Shown here in pieces: positions 25,639 to 35,389 of a stretch of DNA of 64,000 bases; positions within the stretch are counted from its first letter, which is position 1, and each line of letters opens with the position of its first letter. The translations under genes were made by a program, and so were the position numbers. The notes beneath the pieces are model-generated. The model saw only the letters and a list, made by a program, of their open reading frames with translations. It was not told the DNA's origin and did no database searches. Origin of the DNA: Blastomussa wellsi. Taxonomy: Eukaryota; Cnidaria; Anthozoa; Scleractinia; Plerogyridae. The stretch spans positions 11,735,374 through 11,799,373 of the forward strand of contig OX393566.1 of NCBI GenBank assembly GCA_947652115.1, read 5' to 3'.

Positions 25639-26165
25639 ATGGCGGAAGAAGAGCTTGAGATCGCAGAGGTTATGAACCTGTTGGAAGCCGACCGTCGAGC
25701 GGGCCAGCTGCTGTTGTTGCCTCAGACATTCCTGCTCTTCGTGAGCAGCTGGCCGTGCTGGTGTCGACAGGAAAAGCCAAAGTAGCCGTCGGGGTGCAAC
25801 TGACGCACGAGCAGGTGAAGCGCCTCTCCGACAAAGATGTTGAGAAATACACCAAACGTTGGGAGACCTACGTGGGCTCAAAGACAACTGACAGCTTGAT
25901 CGACAGCTTCATTTTTCTTGTTTCCAAAGGCGTCGGAATGGTCGTTGACATGGATGACATCGAGGCTTTTCAAAAAGAACTCAGAAACGACTACATCATC
26001 CAGAAAGAGCTCTCCAACCTGGCCGGCAACATGGCTTTGAAGTGCGGCCGTTTTCTTGCTGTGGCCAACACGGCGCTGATCACCGCAAAGCACATTTTGA
26101 AGCACAAAGCGGAAGCTGTGCAAAACTCAACAACTGGTGTGCAAAACTCAACAGTTGGTGAATAA
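25639..26165 (+). pseudogene. Conserved helical protein downstream of the ATPase, one frameshift
   Basis: ATG at 25639 gives MAEEELEIAEVMNLLEADRR. The frame then shifts near 25690-25700 and continues with VASDIPALREQLAVLVSTGK, VAVGVQLTHEQVKRLSDKDV, EKYTKRWETYVGSKTTDSLI, a short hydrophobic stretch (DSFIFLVSKGVGMVVDM) and NDYIIQKELSNLAGNMALKC. The tail contains a tandem repeat (VQNSTTG, VQNSTVG). It is a predominantly helical protein that recurs at this position in related elements; I infer a virion role only from context. The single frameshift could be an assembly error. Confidence 0.5.
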
Positions 26166-26217
26166 TCACTGCGCAAAACTCACCAAGAATACACAGAAAT
26201 AATCAGCATCCCTCGCA

Positions 26218-26746
26218 ATGTCCGAAGAACAGCAACCGACCGCTGTCTCACAGATGGCTGAAGAACAGCAACCGAGCGCTCCAGTCTCACAGGCAACTTC
26301 ACACACTCCGGCAACAAAGCCTGCCAAAAATCCCAAGCGGGTAGCTGCCGGCAAAATGGTTGCCGAAGAACACGGATGGCCCGCCAAGCGCAGAAAAAAG
26401 CCGTAGCCGAGGCTGCTGTCATAATTGCAAACGAAAAAAATCTGCACCAACTCCGGAGAGCGCACCACCGCCCGCTGCAGATTCCAAAAGTTTTCAAAAT
26501 GTTCTCAGCACAAACCAATGGATCTCCATCCTTGGAATCTTTGCTACACTTGTTACAACCTATGTCAAGCGTGAAGACACCCGAGCCTTTTTCCAGGCAG
26601 GGGCTGCACAGGCACCCGCACCCGCACCCGCACCCGAACCCGCAACCGAAACGCCACAGGTGATAAAAGCATCTCCGCAGCCATCACCGCAACCCAAAAA
26701 AGGTGGATGGATTAGGCGGCAAAAATGGTTGGCGAGGCTGTGTTGA
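26218..26746 (+). pseudogene. Ala/Pro-rich protein with one membrane segment, frameshifted
   Basis: The start MSEEQQPTAVSQMAEEQQPS carries a short internal duplication (SQMAEEQQPSAPVSQ), then KNPKRVAAGKMVAEEHGW and a basic patch. After two frame changes a block reads NQWISILGIFATLVTTYVKR (a probable membrane helix), followed by an Ala-Pro repeat region (QAPAPAPAPEPATETP) and the end GGWIRRQKW. Basic N-terminus, one membrane segment and proline-rich tail suggest a small virion membrane protein. The gene overlaps the start of the next one by about 20 bases. Confidence 0.42.
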
Positions 26747-27120
26747 ACGCAGCGGCTTTCATCGGCGGCAATTATCTAGCGAGGGCTTTTGGTGGCGGTG
26801 ACAGCGCAGCGCTTGAAGAAAAAGTTCGCCATGATAAAGCTCTCGAGGCGTACCAAGCTGCGTACGTAAAATACTCGCGTGACCGCACCAAACTTCTTAT
26901 CTGGATTGCGACAAACGCGCAAATCAAGGAGGAGGCCAAGCAGAACTTCACCAACACTGACTACGCCTTCAGACTCTACAACAGGGTACACCCTGAAGAA
27001 CGGATGGCGCCCAAGTTCTCTGATTTCTATCAGCCGAGCGAGCAGCAGAAAAATGGTGAACTCATGTTTGTGGGCGTCGGGGCGCTCGCTCTGGGTTGGG
27101 CAGCCTTCCGGTTCCTTTAA
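26725..27120 (+). CDS. Conserved small protein with C-terminal membrane helix (intact)
   Basis: A 131-codon intact ORF starts MVGEAVLNAAAFIGGNYLAR and contains a charged central helix (EEKVRHDKALEAYQAAYVKY, RTKLLIWIATNAQIKEEAKQ), KFSDFYQPSEQQKNGELMF and a terminal hydrophobic segment (VGVGALALGWAAFRFL). A hydrophobic Gly/Ala head, a coiled middle and a tail anchor just before the stop recur in proteins at this place in cnidarian-type Polintons. It is probably a tail-anchored virion protein; no direct function is known to me. It is followed 17 bases later by the integrase. Confidence 0.58.
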   Translation: MVGEAVLNAAAFIGGNYLARAFGGGDSAALEEKVRHDKALEAYQAAYVKYSRDRTKLLIWIATNAQIKEEAKQNFTNTDYAFRLYNRVHPEERMAPKFSDFYQPSEQQKNGELMFVGVGALALGWAAFRFL

Positions 27121-27137
27121 ACTTTTTTTGCTCCAAT

Positions 27138-28120
27138 ATGATGGATGCCAAACTCGCAAAGATATACTACGGCCCGGGGGGGCTTTTTGAAAGGCCTTGC
27201 CGCTGTCAAAAAATTATCCGAGGCCGCAAAGGTGCCAGAAGAAACTGCAAAAAGGTGGCTGATAAACCAAGACCTCTGGCAGATTTTCCTGCCCGCTCTG
27301 AGACACATCCCTCGACCAAAATTCGATGTGTCCACACCCAACGCAGTCCACCAGGCGGACCTTCTTTTTCTGCCACACGACAAGCTGCCCAACGGGCGCA
27401 TTCACCGTCGTCGACGTGGCCAGCCGCTTCAAAGAGGCCGAACCCTTGACTTCGAAAAATTCCGATGAGGTCGCCCAGGCCTTTCAGAAGATTTTCAAGC
27501 GCGGGCCTTTGAAATGGCCAAAAATGCTGCAGGTTGACCCCGGGCGCGAATTCATGGGCGCCGTGTCAAAAGAAACCGAAAAGCACAAAAACCAATATCC
27601 GGGCGGACGCGTTGACATTCACCGCGACCAGGCCATTGATGAACGTTTCAACCGCACCCTTGCCGAACGCTTGTTCGGGTACCAGTACGCAGTGGAAATG
27701 CGAATCCCTCTTGGCGAGCGGTCAACTGCCTTGGTGAAAAGACTTCCTGCAGTTGTTGCCGCTTTGAACAACGAAAAAACCCGGCTGACGGGGAAAAAAC
27801 GTGCGGAAGCAATCAAAGGAAACACTGTTTCTGCGCAGCCCGCCACTCCTTGTCTTCGGCCTGTTGGGAAGGCCGAAAAAATCATCCCCTCTCTTCTACA
27901 AGTTCGTTATCTCTACTTTCCGGGTGAGTTGGAAGGTGGGGGGAGAAGGGCCACAGATCCGATCTGGTCGTTGAAAGTTTTCAACATTGAAAGAGTTTGG
28001 GTCAAACCAAATCAACCCGTTCTCTACTATTTGCGCGACGGACCCGGGCGCGGTTTTGTGCGTGAAGAGCTGCTGGTTGTCCCACCAAACACCACTCTTC
28101 CTCCGTCTGACATCTCGTGA
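27138..28120 (+). pseudogene. Retroviral-type integrase of element 2, catalytic triad present, frameshifted
   Basis: ATG at 27138 (MMDAKLAKIYYGPGG). A frame change at the G-rich run 27172-27181 leads to FLKGLAAVKKLSEAAKVPEE and LRHIPRPKFDVSTPNAVHQA, where HQADLLFL holds the first catalytic Asp. A second shift near 27395 gives AFTVVDVASRFKEAEPLTSK, then LQVDPGREFMGAV (second Asp) and IDERFNRTLAERLFGYQYAV (Glu). The C-terminal domain shows VRYLYFPGELEGGGRRATDP and DGPGRGFVREELLVVPP, an SH3-like fold. No chromodomain is present, unlike element 1. Its 3' end overlaps the 3' end of the minus-strand polymerase by 94 bp. Confidence 0.8.
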
Positions 28121-28551
28121 AATTCTATTGGTTCCGTGTGAATTCCGTCGGGCAGCACCCACCTTTTGTCGTAAAAGGCGCTCAGCCCCAGTTTCTGCCG
28201 CTCATAAGTGACCATCCGGCCGTCCCGCATTCTGAAACCTCTGTTCGTTGCCATGTCCTTGCTTCCTTCCAAAGCTGCCTTGAAACGCTGCCAGGTTATC
28301 TCGTTTTGCCTCATCGACATCCCTTTCATGCTGAACTTCTTTTTTTCGCCTGGTTCGTCGACGAAATAACACTTTGAGCAGAGCGCTATCATCCGGCTGC
28401 CCTCGCATTCGAGTTTAAAGAGACGGGGTGTGCGACCGCTCCATTTGTCCCAAGCCAGCCACTGCTTCTTCTGCGTCTCGAATTCCGTTTGCAGCTCCGG
28501 TCTGACAAGATCCTCGAGCCGTTCCCCGGAGATTGCCATGTAGTTACTGTC
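28027..28551 (-). pseudogene. pPolB of element 2, C-terminal part
   Basis: Reading on the minus strand from the retrotransposon insertion, the frame gives MAISGERLEDLVRPELQTEF, KKQWLAWDKWSGRTPRLFKL, EGSRMIALCSKCYFVD, SMKGMSMRQNEITWQRFKAA and KLGLSAFYDKRWVLPDGIHT, ending at 28027. This is the C-terminal portion of the same type of pPolB, after the palm DTDS motif. The other part continues at 34155-35233. The frame is intact here. It overlaps the end of the integrase gene tail-to-tail. Confidence 0.8.
28538..28551. repeat. 14-bp target-site duplication, left copy
   Basis: ATGTAGTTACTGTC occurs here and again at 34155-34168, exactly flanking the retrotransposon. The duplicated bases come from the codons around the polymerase DTDS motif. 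Confidence 0.9.
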
Positions 28552-28643
28552 GGGGGACTGGGACTGAGCAATGGCGGCGTGAAGACACGAATTTTGTGGG
28601 CTCCTATCATTTCTGAGTTTTATTGCGCCATTCTCTCCTCTGT

Positions 28644-29564
28644 ATGGAATTTTCGTCCCTATTTAAGAGGAAAAGCCGAGGTAGTAAAAGCCCAACAGCA
28701 ATCGAAACGGTTTCGCCCGAATCCAAGCGGCTAAAAGAAGACCAACCAGTATTTGAAGAACACGCTTCAGCAGCCATTCCTAGCACAAGCAGTGATTCAG
28801 GTGACGTAGTTCTTTCTGCGTTAAGCATGGCAGATAATCTCGGTTCTAAAATGGATGAAATACTTACAAAACTTAACCAACTGGACAGCATTGGAAACCA
28901 AATAAAATCCCTGCACGACTCGATGGACCGCATTAATCAAACTGTTAACACCTTACAGACCGAGTTTAACCGCCTGAAAGAAGAGGTAAAGGACGCTGCG
29001 CAGGAAACAGATAGCCTCGAAAGGAGCATTAAATTTCTCGATGGAGAGGTAGAAGCTGGGAAAAATAAACTCCAAGAATCGGAAGCCAATACAGAGTTAG
29101 AATTGGAGAAACTGCGCATCCAACTTTTAAACTACGAGATTTACGACCGTCGCGAAAATTTACGATTTTATGACATTCCAGAGGATGATGCAGAGGACTT
29201 AACGGAAGACGTCCTTCTCAACTTCCTCGAGAGTAAGCTCAACATGGGAAACGCTCGTTCCATCGAATTTCATCGTATTGGTAAAAAGTCAGCGTCGAAC
29301 GCAAGCAAACCTCGTGTTATCTTAGCGCGCTTTCTACGCTTCAAAGATCGCGAAGCAGTTTTTTCTCGTCGACGTTACATTGACAAGGAAGCAGGATATG
29401 GAATTGGTCCGGATTTTCCCAAGCAAGTCTTCGATATGAGGAGAAAACTAATCCCTAAAATGGAAGAAGCTCGATCACAGGGGAAGAAAGCTGCTTTTAG
29501 CAAAACTGAACCATACAAACTTCACATTGACGGTAGGGAGGTAAAATATGATTCTTCTTCGTAG
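28644..29564 (+). CDS. LINE ORF1 protein (coiled coil plus RRM-like)
   Basis: From MEFSSLFKRKSRGSKSPTAI the protein has a low-complexity head, a long coiled coil (about residues 75-170: MDEILTKLNQLDSIGNQIKS, LERSIKFLDGEVEAGKNKLQ) and an RRM-like segment beginning YDRRENLRFYDIPED. A C-terminal domain follows (ARFLRFKDREAVFSRRRYID). This is the L1-type ORF1p plan of trimeric RNA-binding protein. The reading frame is intact (306 codons). The first Met after an in-frame non-ATG start was chosen. Confidence 0.78.
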   Translation: MEFSSLFKRKSRGSKSPTAIETVSPESKRLKEDQPVFEEHASAAIPSTSSDSGDVVLSALSMADNLGSKMDEILTKLNQLDSIGNQIKSLHDSMDRINQTVNTLQTEFNRLKEEVKDAAQETDSLERSIKFLDGEVEAGKNKLQESEANTELELEKLRIQLLNYEIYDRRENLRFYDIPEDDAEDLTEDVLLNFLESKLNMGNARSIEFHRIGKKSASNASKPRVILARFLRFKDREAVFSRRRYIDKEAGYGIGPDFPKQVFDMRRKLIPKMEEARSQGKKAAFSKTEPYKLHIDGREVKYDSSS

Positions 29565-29999
29565 TTTCTTTACACATGATATCAATCAGTTTTGTTAAGG
29601 ACAGAAATGTTTAAGAATTCTCTGCGTTGTCGGCAGGTAAATGTCAGTTATTTATAGTTTTTCCATTTCCTCGGCTTTGACTCACTGTTGATAGCAGTCT
29701 CGTTTTTTGGTTTATTTACCTTCACGAGTACGCGCAATTCAAAATTGTGGTTCTTTTCGCCGATAAGTTAGGAGCTCACAAATTTGCGTGTTTGTTGCTT
29801 CTAACAAAGAGAGCAACACTTGGTCTCTCCCACTCGTAGCATTTCAACAGTTTTTCCACTGGCTACGTTTTTATTGTTTTCCTTTTGTTTTTATTTTGTG
29901 TGTGTTTTAATGTCGTTTAAACTACCGACCAATCAGGAACCATGTAGTAAAGGGGTGACATGAGTTATGTCTTCAAAGTGACTAACAACCAATATCGCG
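29565..29999. other. LINE inter-ORF spacer
   Basis: About 430 bases without a convincing frame lie between ORF1 and ORF2. Contains CCAATCAG (29928-29935) and T-rich stretches. No gene is seen. Confidence 0.5.
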
Positions 30000-32900
30000 A
30001 TGAAGCAAAACAATGTAAATAATTTACAATTTAAAGCTCTCTCTCTCAATGTCCGTGGAATTCGCACTTTCGAAAAGAGAAAAGGAATCTTTAATTGGCT
30101 AACTAAACAAAAGGCAGATATCTGTTTTTTCCAAGAGACATACAGTACTAAAGATATTGAAAATAAATGGAAATCGCAATGGCGTGGTAATTTCTTCTTC
30201 GCTCACGGTTCTCCTCATAGTCGTGGGGTTGCCATACTCATACGAAATACGCTTGATTTTGAATTCAAATCTGTTAAGGCTGATGAGGAAGGAAGGTTTA
30301 TTTTTTTAGAGTGCACTATACAGGATGTTCCCTTTCTGTTGATAAACATTTACGCACCAAATACTATAACACTGCAATCCCAGTTTTTCGAAAAAGTATC
30401 TAATCTTATCAACCAAGAAGATCACTAAAAAGAATGTACGATCTTACTTGGTGGAGATTTTAATGTAACTCTTAATCCCTCCATTGACGGTCTAGGTGGA
30501 AATCCGACTCTTAAAGAATCGGCCAAACGTCTCGATGACGTGTTATTGGAGAACGAGTTAATTGATATTTGGAGAATTCGGAATCCTGGGAATAAAAGTT
30601 TTACTTGGAGACAAAAATCACCCTTTATTCAAAGACGATTAGACTACTGGTTTATCAGCGATACACTACAAGATGACGTTACTAAAGCTGACATTGCACC
30701 TGCTATTAAAACCGACCCCTCTGCAATAGTTCTTGAAATAGATAGCATAGGCAAACAACATCACGGTCCATCCTTTTGGAAATTAAATAATAGCCTTCTG
30801 GAGGACAATAACTATGTTCTTCTGATGCGTGAGAAGTTTCCTGAGTGGAAGGCGGAAATCGACTTCTGCAGTGACCCAAGAATAGTGTGGGGACTGGATT
30901 AAGCACAAAACTCGCCAAGAAACTATTTCATATAGTAAACAAAAAGCGCGCCTGAGAAAAGACAACATGAAATTAACTGAGACCAAATTAAAGACATGCG
31001 AAGAAGCGGTAGCTGCGTCCCCAACTAGAGAGCATTTAGATAATTTAGAAAGGCTGAAAGTAGAATATGAAAGAGAATACAGTTACATAACAATGGGCTC
31101 AATAATCCGTTCACGTGCCACGTGGTACGAAAAAGGTGAAAGAAACACCAAGTATTTTTTAAACCTTGAAAATAATAAGAAGAAAAAGAGCTCTGTAAGA
31201 AAGCTTCTTCAATCAGATGGAAAAGAAACTACTAATCCTGACAAAATTGCGAAGGAAATCTATTCTTTTTATGCAAATCTCTATGCTGAAAAAACAGATG
31301 GCACTATTGACCAATCGTCTTGCCCTTTCCTAAACTCCGCCCACATTCCTAAACTACCGCTGGAAATGCGCGACACGTGTGAAGGCGAACTAACGCATGC
31401 AGAATGTTTTAATGTACTTTCTTCGTTCAAAAATAACAAATCCCCAGGAAACGACGGTCTGTCTGTGGAATTTTATAAAGTATTCTGGCCCGAAATCGGG
31501 AGGAACTTGGTCGATTCCCTAAATTTCTCCTATCATCATGGCGAACTCTCTACTTCTCAAAAAGAAGCTGTAATAACTCTTATAGAAAAGAAAAACCGAG
31601 ATAGGAGGCTGATTAAGAACTGGATGCCAATTTCCTTAGTCAACGTAGATGCGAAGATTGGTTCAAAGGCGATTGCTAAAAGATTGGAGAAAGTGCTCCC
31701 CCACATTATTCACTTTGATCAAAACGCATTCGTAAAGGGCCGAACTATTTTTGACGCCGTTCGCACTATTAATGATGTAATTGACTTCACAAGACTAAAA
31801 TGCTATAGAGGTATCTTGAATGCTATTGACTTTGAAAAAGCTTTTGATTCACTTAACTGGAACTTTCTTTTTAAATCTTTGGAAACCTTTGGTTTTGGGA
31901 AATCTTTTATTGCCTGGATAAAAACATTTTACAATAATGCATCGAGTTGTGTTATGAATAACGGTTTTGCCACATCTTTTTTCCAACTTAAGCGAGGTGT
32001 TCGCCAAGGTGACCCACTCTCTCCGTTCCTTTTTATTATCGCTCTTGAGATCTTGGCAATTCACATACGCAACAACAATCAGATAAAGGGCATTACCGTC
32101 GATGGAAAAGAATTGAAGTTAATAATTTTTGCGGACGACATGACAACGCTTGTTACTGACAAGCCCTCTTTCTTTTTCCTGATGAACAGCGTAGACCAAT
32201 TTGGCAGATACGCTGGTTTGAAAATGAACCATGAAAATACTGAAATTCTGCCATTAGGTAACATAGTGCTACACCCTCACGAATTTGGGGTGGAAGAGAT
32301 TAACAATTTTGTCGAAATCCTAGGTGTTTACTTTACAAATGATCATGTGCTTTTTGACAAAAAAATTTTGAATCTATCGAAAAATCCATCAAAGAATACT
32401 TGTCGGTTTGGAGTTGGAGAGGCCTAACACTAATTGGCAGAATACAAGTAATTAAATCGTTTGTTATCCCAAAAATCCTATACCGCGCAGCTTTGGTCTC
32501 TTGTAAAAAAGATTTCATTAAAAACCTCAATTCACTCCTCTACTCTTTTGTTTGGAAAGGTAAAGACAAAATAAAACGAACGGCACTGATAAATCCAATT
32601 GAGAAAGGGGGACTTAATATGCCTGATATAGAGTTAATGATCTCTACACAAAGAATAATGTGTATTAAAAGATATTTAGATCCCTACAGTGCTGGCTGGA
32701 AATTTTTCTTAGATTCGTATCTCAAAAACATAGGAGGAAAATTTTTGTTTCACTGTAATTTTGATTTCGGGAAACTGTCCATACCTGTTCCCAATTTTTA
32801 CAAGGAATGTCTTATTTTATGGTCCTCTCTGAATAAAACAGATCCTTCCTCACTTGAAGAAGTTACCAATGAAGTCATATGGAATAACAAATTTATCTGC

Positions 32901-33785
32901 ATCGGAGGAAAATCCGTATTCAGCTCCAAAATATTGGGACATGGCTTATACAGAGTTGGCGACCTCTATGACAATGCAGGGGAGTTGGTGATGGGAGGGG
33001 AATCTTTGAGATCAGCTCTTTCACCCACCGACTCTTTCTTACTATTCAGTATATACAAGGCGCTTCCATTAAAATGGAGAAATATCTTAAACACAAATCG
33101 ACGACACCAATTAAACTTAACCACCTTTTTTATTTACATAAACAATGAAGAAATCAATGTAGAGAAAATGCGATCAAAATCTCTGTATGGCAGCCTAATC
33201 TCTAATGTAGCAAATGCACCTACCGCCTTGAAGAAATACGAAGATCTCTTCAATACCGAGTCCTTTCAGTTAAATTGTAAAGACATCTTTCTATTACCAC
33301 TAAAGGTAACGTTGAGTACTAAATTGCGTGAATTCCAATACAAAATATTAAATAGGATTCTCTACACAAACAACATGCTTCACAAGTTCAAAAAAGCTGA
33401 CTCTCCCTTATGCTACTTATGTAAAACGGAAATAGAAACTCTAGAACACTTCTTTTTCTACTGCTCGCACGTAAATACGTACTGGAAAGAAGTAGTTAAT
33501 TTGTTCAGAGACCAACTAAAGATCTCTAAGGACTTTGAAATCACAGATGTTATTTTCGGACTCAATAATAAAGAAATTTACAACCACTTACTTAACTATA
33601 TCATCTTTGAAGGCAAATACCTCCTTTATCTCTTTAAATTAAATGATAGGTTCTTATCTCCAAGACTGCTACTAGAGAGAATCAAGAGTACCTACAAATT
33701 AGAACACTTCATTGCGAGAGAGAGAAATAATCTTAACTATCATTACACGAAGTGGGAGCCTCTGCTTCCCCTTGCTTCATCTTAG
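30000..33785 (+). pseudogene. LINE ORF2 (endonuclease/reverse transcriptase), three breaks
   Basis: Endonuclease: LQFKALSLNVRGIRTFEKR, CFFQETYSTKD, GGDFNVTLNPSIDG and RRLDYWFISD. A TAA at 30426-30428 interrupts this domain, and a frameshift near 30885-30900 follows. Reverse transcriptase: NNKSPGNDGLSVEFYKVFWP, NWMPISLVNVDAKIGSKAI, NAIDFEKAFDSLNWNFLF, RGVRQGDPLSPFLFIIALE and the catalytic FADDMTTLV. A second frameshift near 32375-32430 leads to LIGRIQVIKSFVIPKILYR and KGGLNMPDIELM. The C-terminal zinc knuckle is CYLCKTEIETLEHFFFYC. Catalytic residues are kept. Confidence 0.88.
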
Positions 33786-34154
33786 TTTGAAGTTTTTCTA
33801 AATGTATTTTGTGTCACTTTCCCTTTTGTAACAGGTAAACAAAAACCTGTAAGGGCAACTGTTTGGAGGTGTTTTTTTTATTTATTTATTTATTTTTTAT
33901 TTATTCTTTTCTTTTTATTTATTTTTTTTATGTATTTATTTCTAGTGTATTGTATTGTATTGTATTGTATTGTATTATAAAATGTAAATAGGCATTGTAA
34001 TGATAAGTATTGTAAGTGTTGCTTGATAAGTAAGTTGTAAGTAGTAACTTGTAAGTTGTTAGCAGTCATGTAATTTGTTGTAAGTAATTGAAACTGTAGT
34101 CTTTGTTAAAAAATCGTAATAAATAAAAAACAAGGGTTTTTACCCTTAAAAAAA
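33786..34154 (+). other. LINE 3' UTR, AT-rich
   Basis: AT-rich sequence with TTTATTTATTTATT runs, a (TATTG)n stretch near 33950-33980, GTAAGTTGTAAG repeats and AATAAATAAAAAAC before a short A tail. No coding frame is seen. Confidence 0.7.
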
Positions 34155-34168
34155 ATGTAGTTACTGTC
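34155..34168. repeat. 14-bp target-site duplication, right copy
   Basis: ATGTAGTTACTGTC, identical to 28538-28551, directly follows the A-rich tail of the retrotransposon. Confidence 0.9.
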
Positions 34169-35233
34169 TGTGTCCATCTGGATCAGCTCAAAATCTTTTC
34201 TGTCGAAATATCTGTCGAGGAAATCGTACTAGAATTCCAGCATCCGCAGCTTGGCCAGTTGGTAGACGGCGATTCCAACCTGAAACGGTCGCCTGATTGT
34301 GATCCTTGTCTTGCGGTTTCAATCTCATACGCTTCCCCGATCTCATAGAGGTCAGAGAAAAACGCGCTTCGCAGGGCTCTGTCGACCACTTTCTCATCTT
34401 TGGTGTAAATTACGCTTTTCTGACGCTCCAACGCTTCGATGAGCTTTCCGTAACCGCTGTTCCCTAGCAACTTGAAAACGTCTGCCAGCAGCGCCTTGCT
34501 TTTTTCCACGTCTCCTGTCCGCCGAGCCTCAGTGACTTCGTCGACGAACCACGGGAAGATCTTGCCTGGCTTGCCCACGAGTTTTTTCCCGTCTCCGCGA
34601 TTTCTGCTTGTTTGGCGCAAGTATTCGAATATATGTTCCGGGACAACTTCGTCCGGCACTTTTTTGACGAAGAAGAACGGGCACATTTCCTCGAACTTTG
34701 GGCGCAGGTTCTCCGGAATCTCTTTGTCAACTTCGACAAACCCGAACAATTTCCCTTGTTTGAGCCTGCGTGAAAACTCTGGCAAACTCACTCCCGGGAT
34801 GCTGACTGCGTCTTTCAAGATGTCGATGCCTTTTCGGTGTAGAAGGCCCGCATCATTTCCAAAGCCGCAAAAGTGCTCATGCCTTTTTCTTCGAACAGGT
34901 GCTTGCACCCCTCACATTCTTCTCTCGAGAGCAGATGGTCGTTTTCAGCCGTGAGTACCACTCTGGATAGTCTGGAAGACTTGGATAGTCGAGCTTCTCG
35001 GGCGAGTCCAACCACTCGTACGGAAACCACGATTTCTGCATTGTGCTTCCATAGGCTCGGACCCACTTTTCGTAGCTGGTCCACGGACCAAGATAATTGA
35101 TTATGTCGAGGAAACGGAAGCCCCAGGTCAACAAGAAGATAATCTTTCTTCCTTTTTTCGCACTCTCATTTTGTTGGTTGTGTCAGCAAGGTGGCCAGCG
35201 AAGTGGTTTTTGATCAAGTTCAGATCGTAGCTG
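34155..35233 (-). pseudogene. pPolB of element 2, central part, cut by satellite
   Basis: From the satellite junction the minus strand reads SYDLNLIKNHFAGHLADTTN. After a frame change it gives FLLTWGFRFLDIINYLGPW, WFPYEWLDSPEKLDYPSLPD and, in other frames, EALEMMRAFYTEKGIDI-like and KLFGFVEVDKEIPENLRP. FKLLGNSGYGKLIEALERQ is the conserved finger/motif B region, and DLYEIGEAYEIE follows. The frame ends at ELIQMDTDSN, motif C, where the retrotransposon sits. At least three frameshifts are present. Everything N-terminal to YDLNLIK (terminal protein-type and first exonuclease regions) is missing, replaced by the satellite. Confidence 0.8.
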
Positions 35234-35389
35234 CCAAAAATTGATCTTTTGGAACTTTGACCGAGTCGGCTGAAATTAAAGCGCAAATGTGCGCGCAGTG
35301 CCCTTATAACGAGAACATCGTAGTTTTAACGTTTCGCGGCACCCGCAATTTTTTAGCAAAAAATGAAATTTTTCGGAAGGCCAAAAAGT

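Larger units (their letters stand above)
28552..34154 (+). mobile_element. Near full-length L1/Tx1-like non-LTR retrotransposon
   Basis: The 5.6-kb insert is flanked by the 14-bp duplication. It starts GGGGGACTGGGACTGAGCAA, has a short 5' leader, two ORFs and an AT-rich 3' region, and ends in GGGTTTTTACCCTTAAAAAA. The ORF1 coiled coil plus RRM-like block and the ORF2 with AP-type endonuclease, reverse transcriptase and C-terminal CCHC place it in the L1/Tx1 group. A (TATTG)n-like stretch lies at about 33950-33980, within the 3' UTR. One nonsense and two frameshifts in ORF2 mean it is dead, but the clear duplication shows that insertion is relatively recent. Confidence 0.9.
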
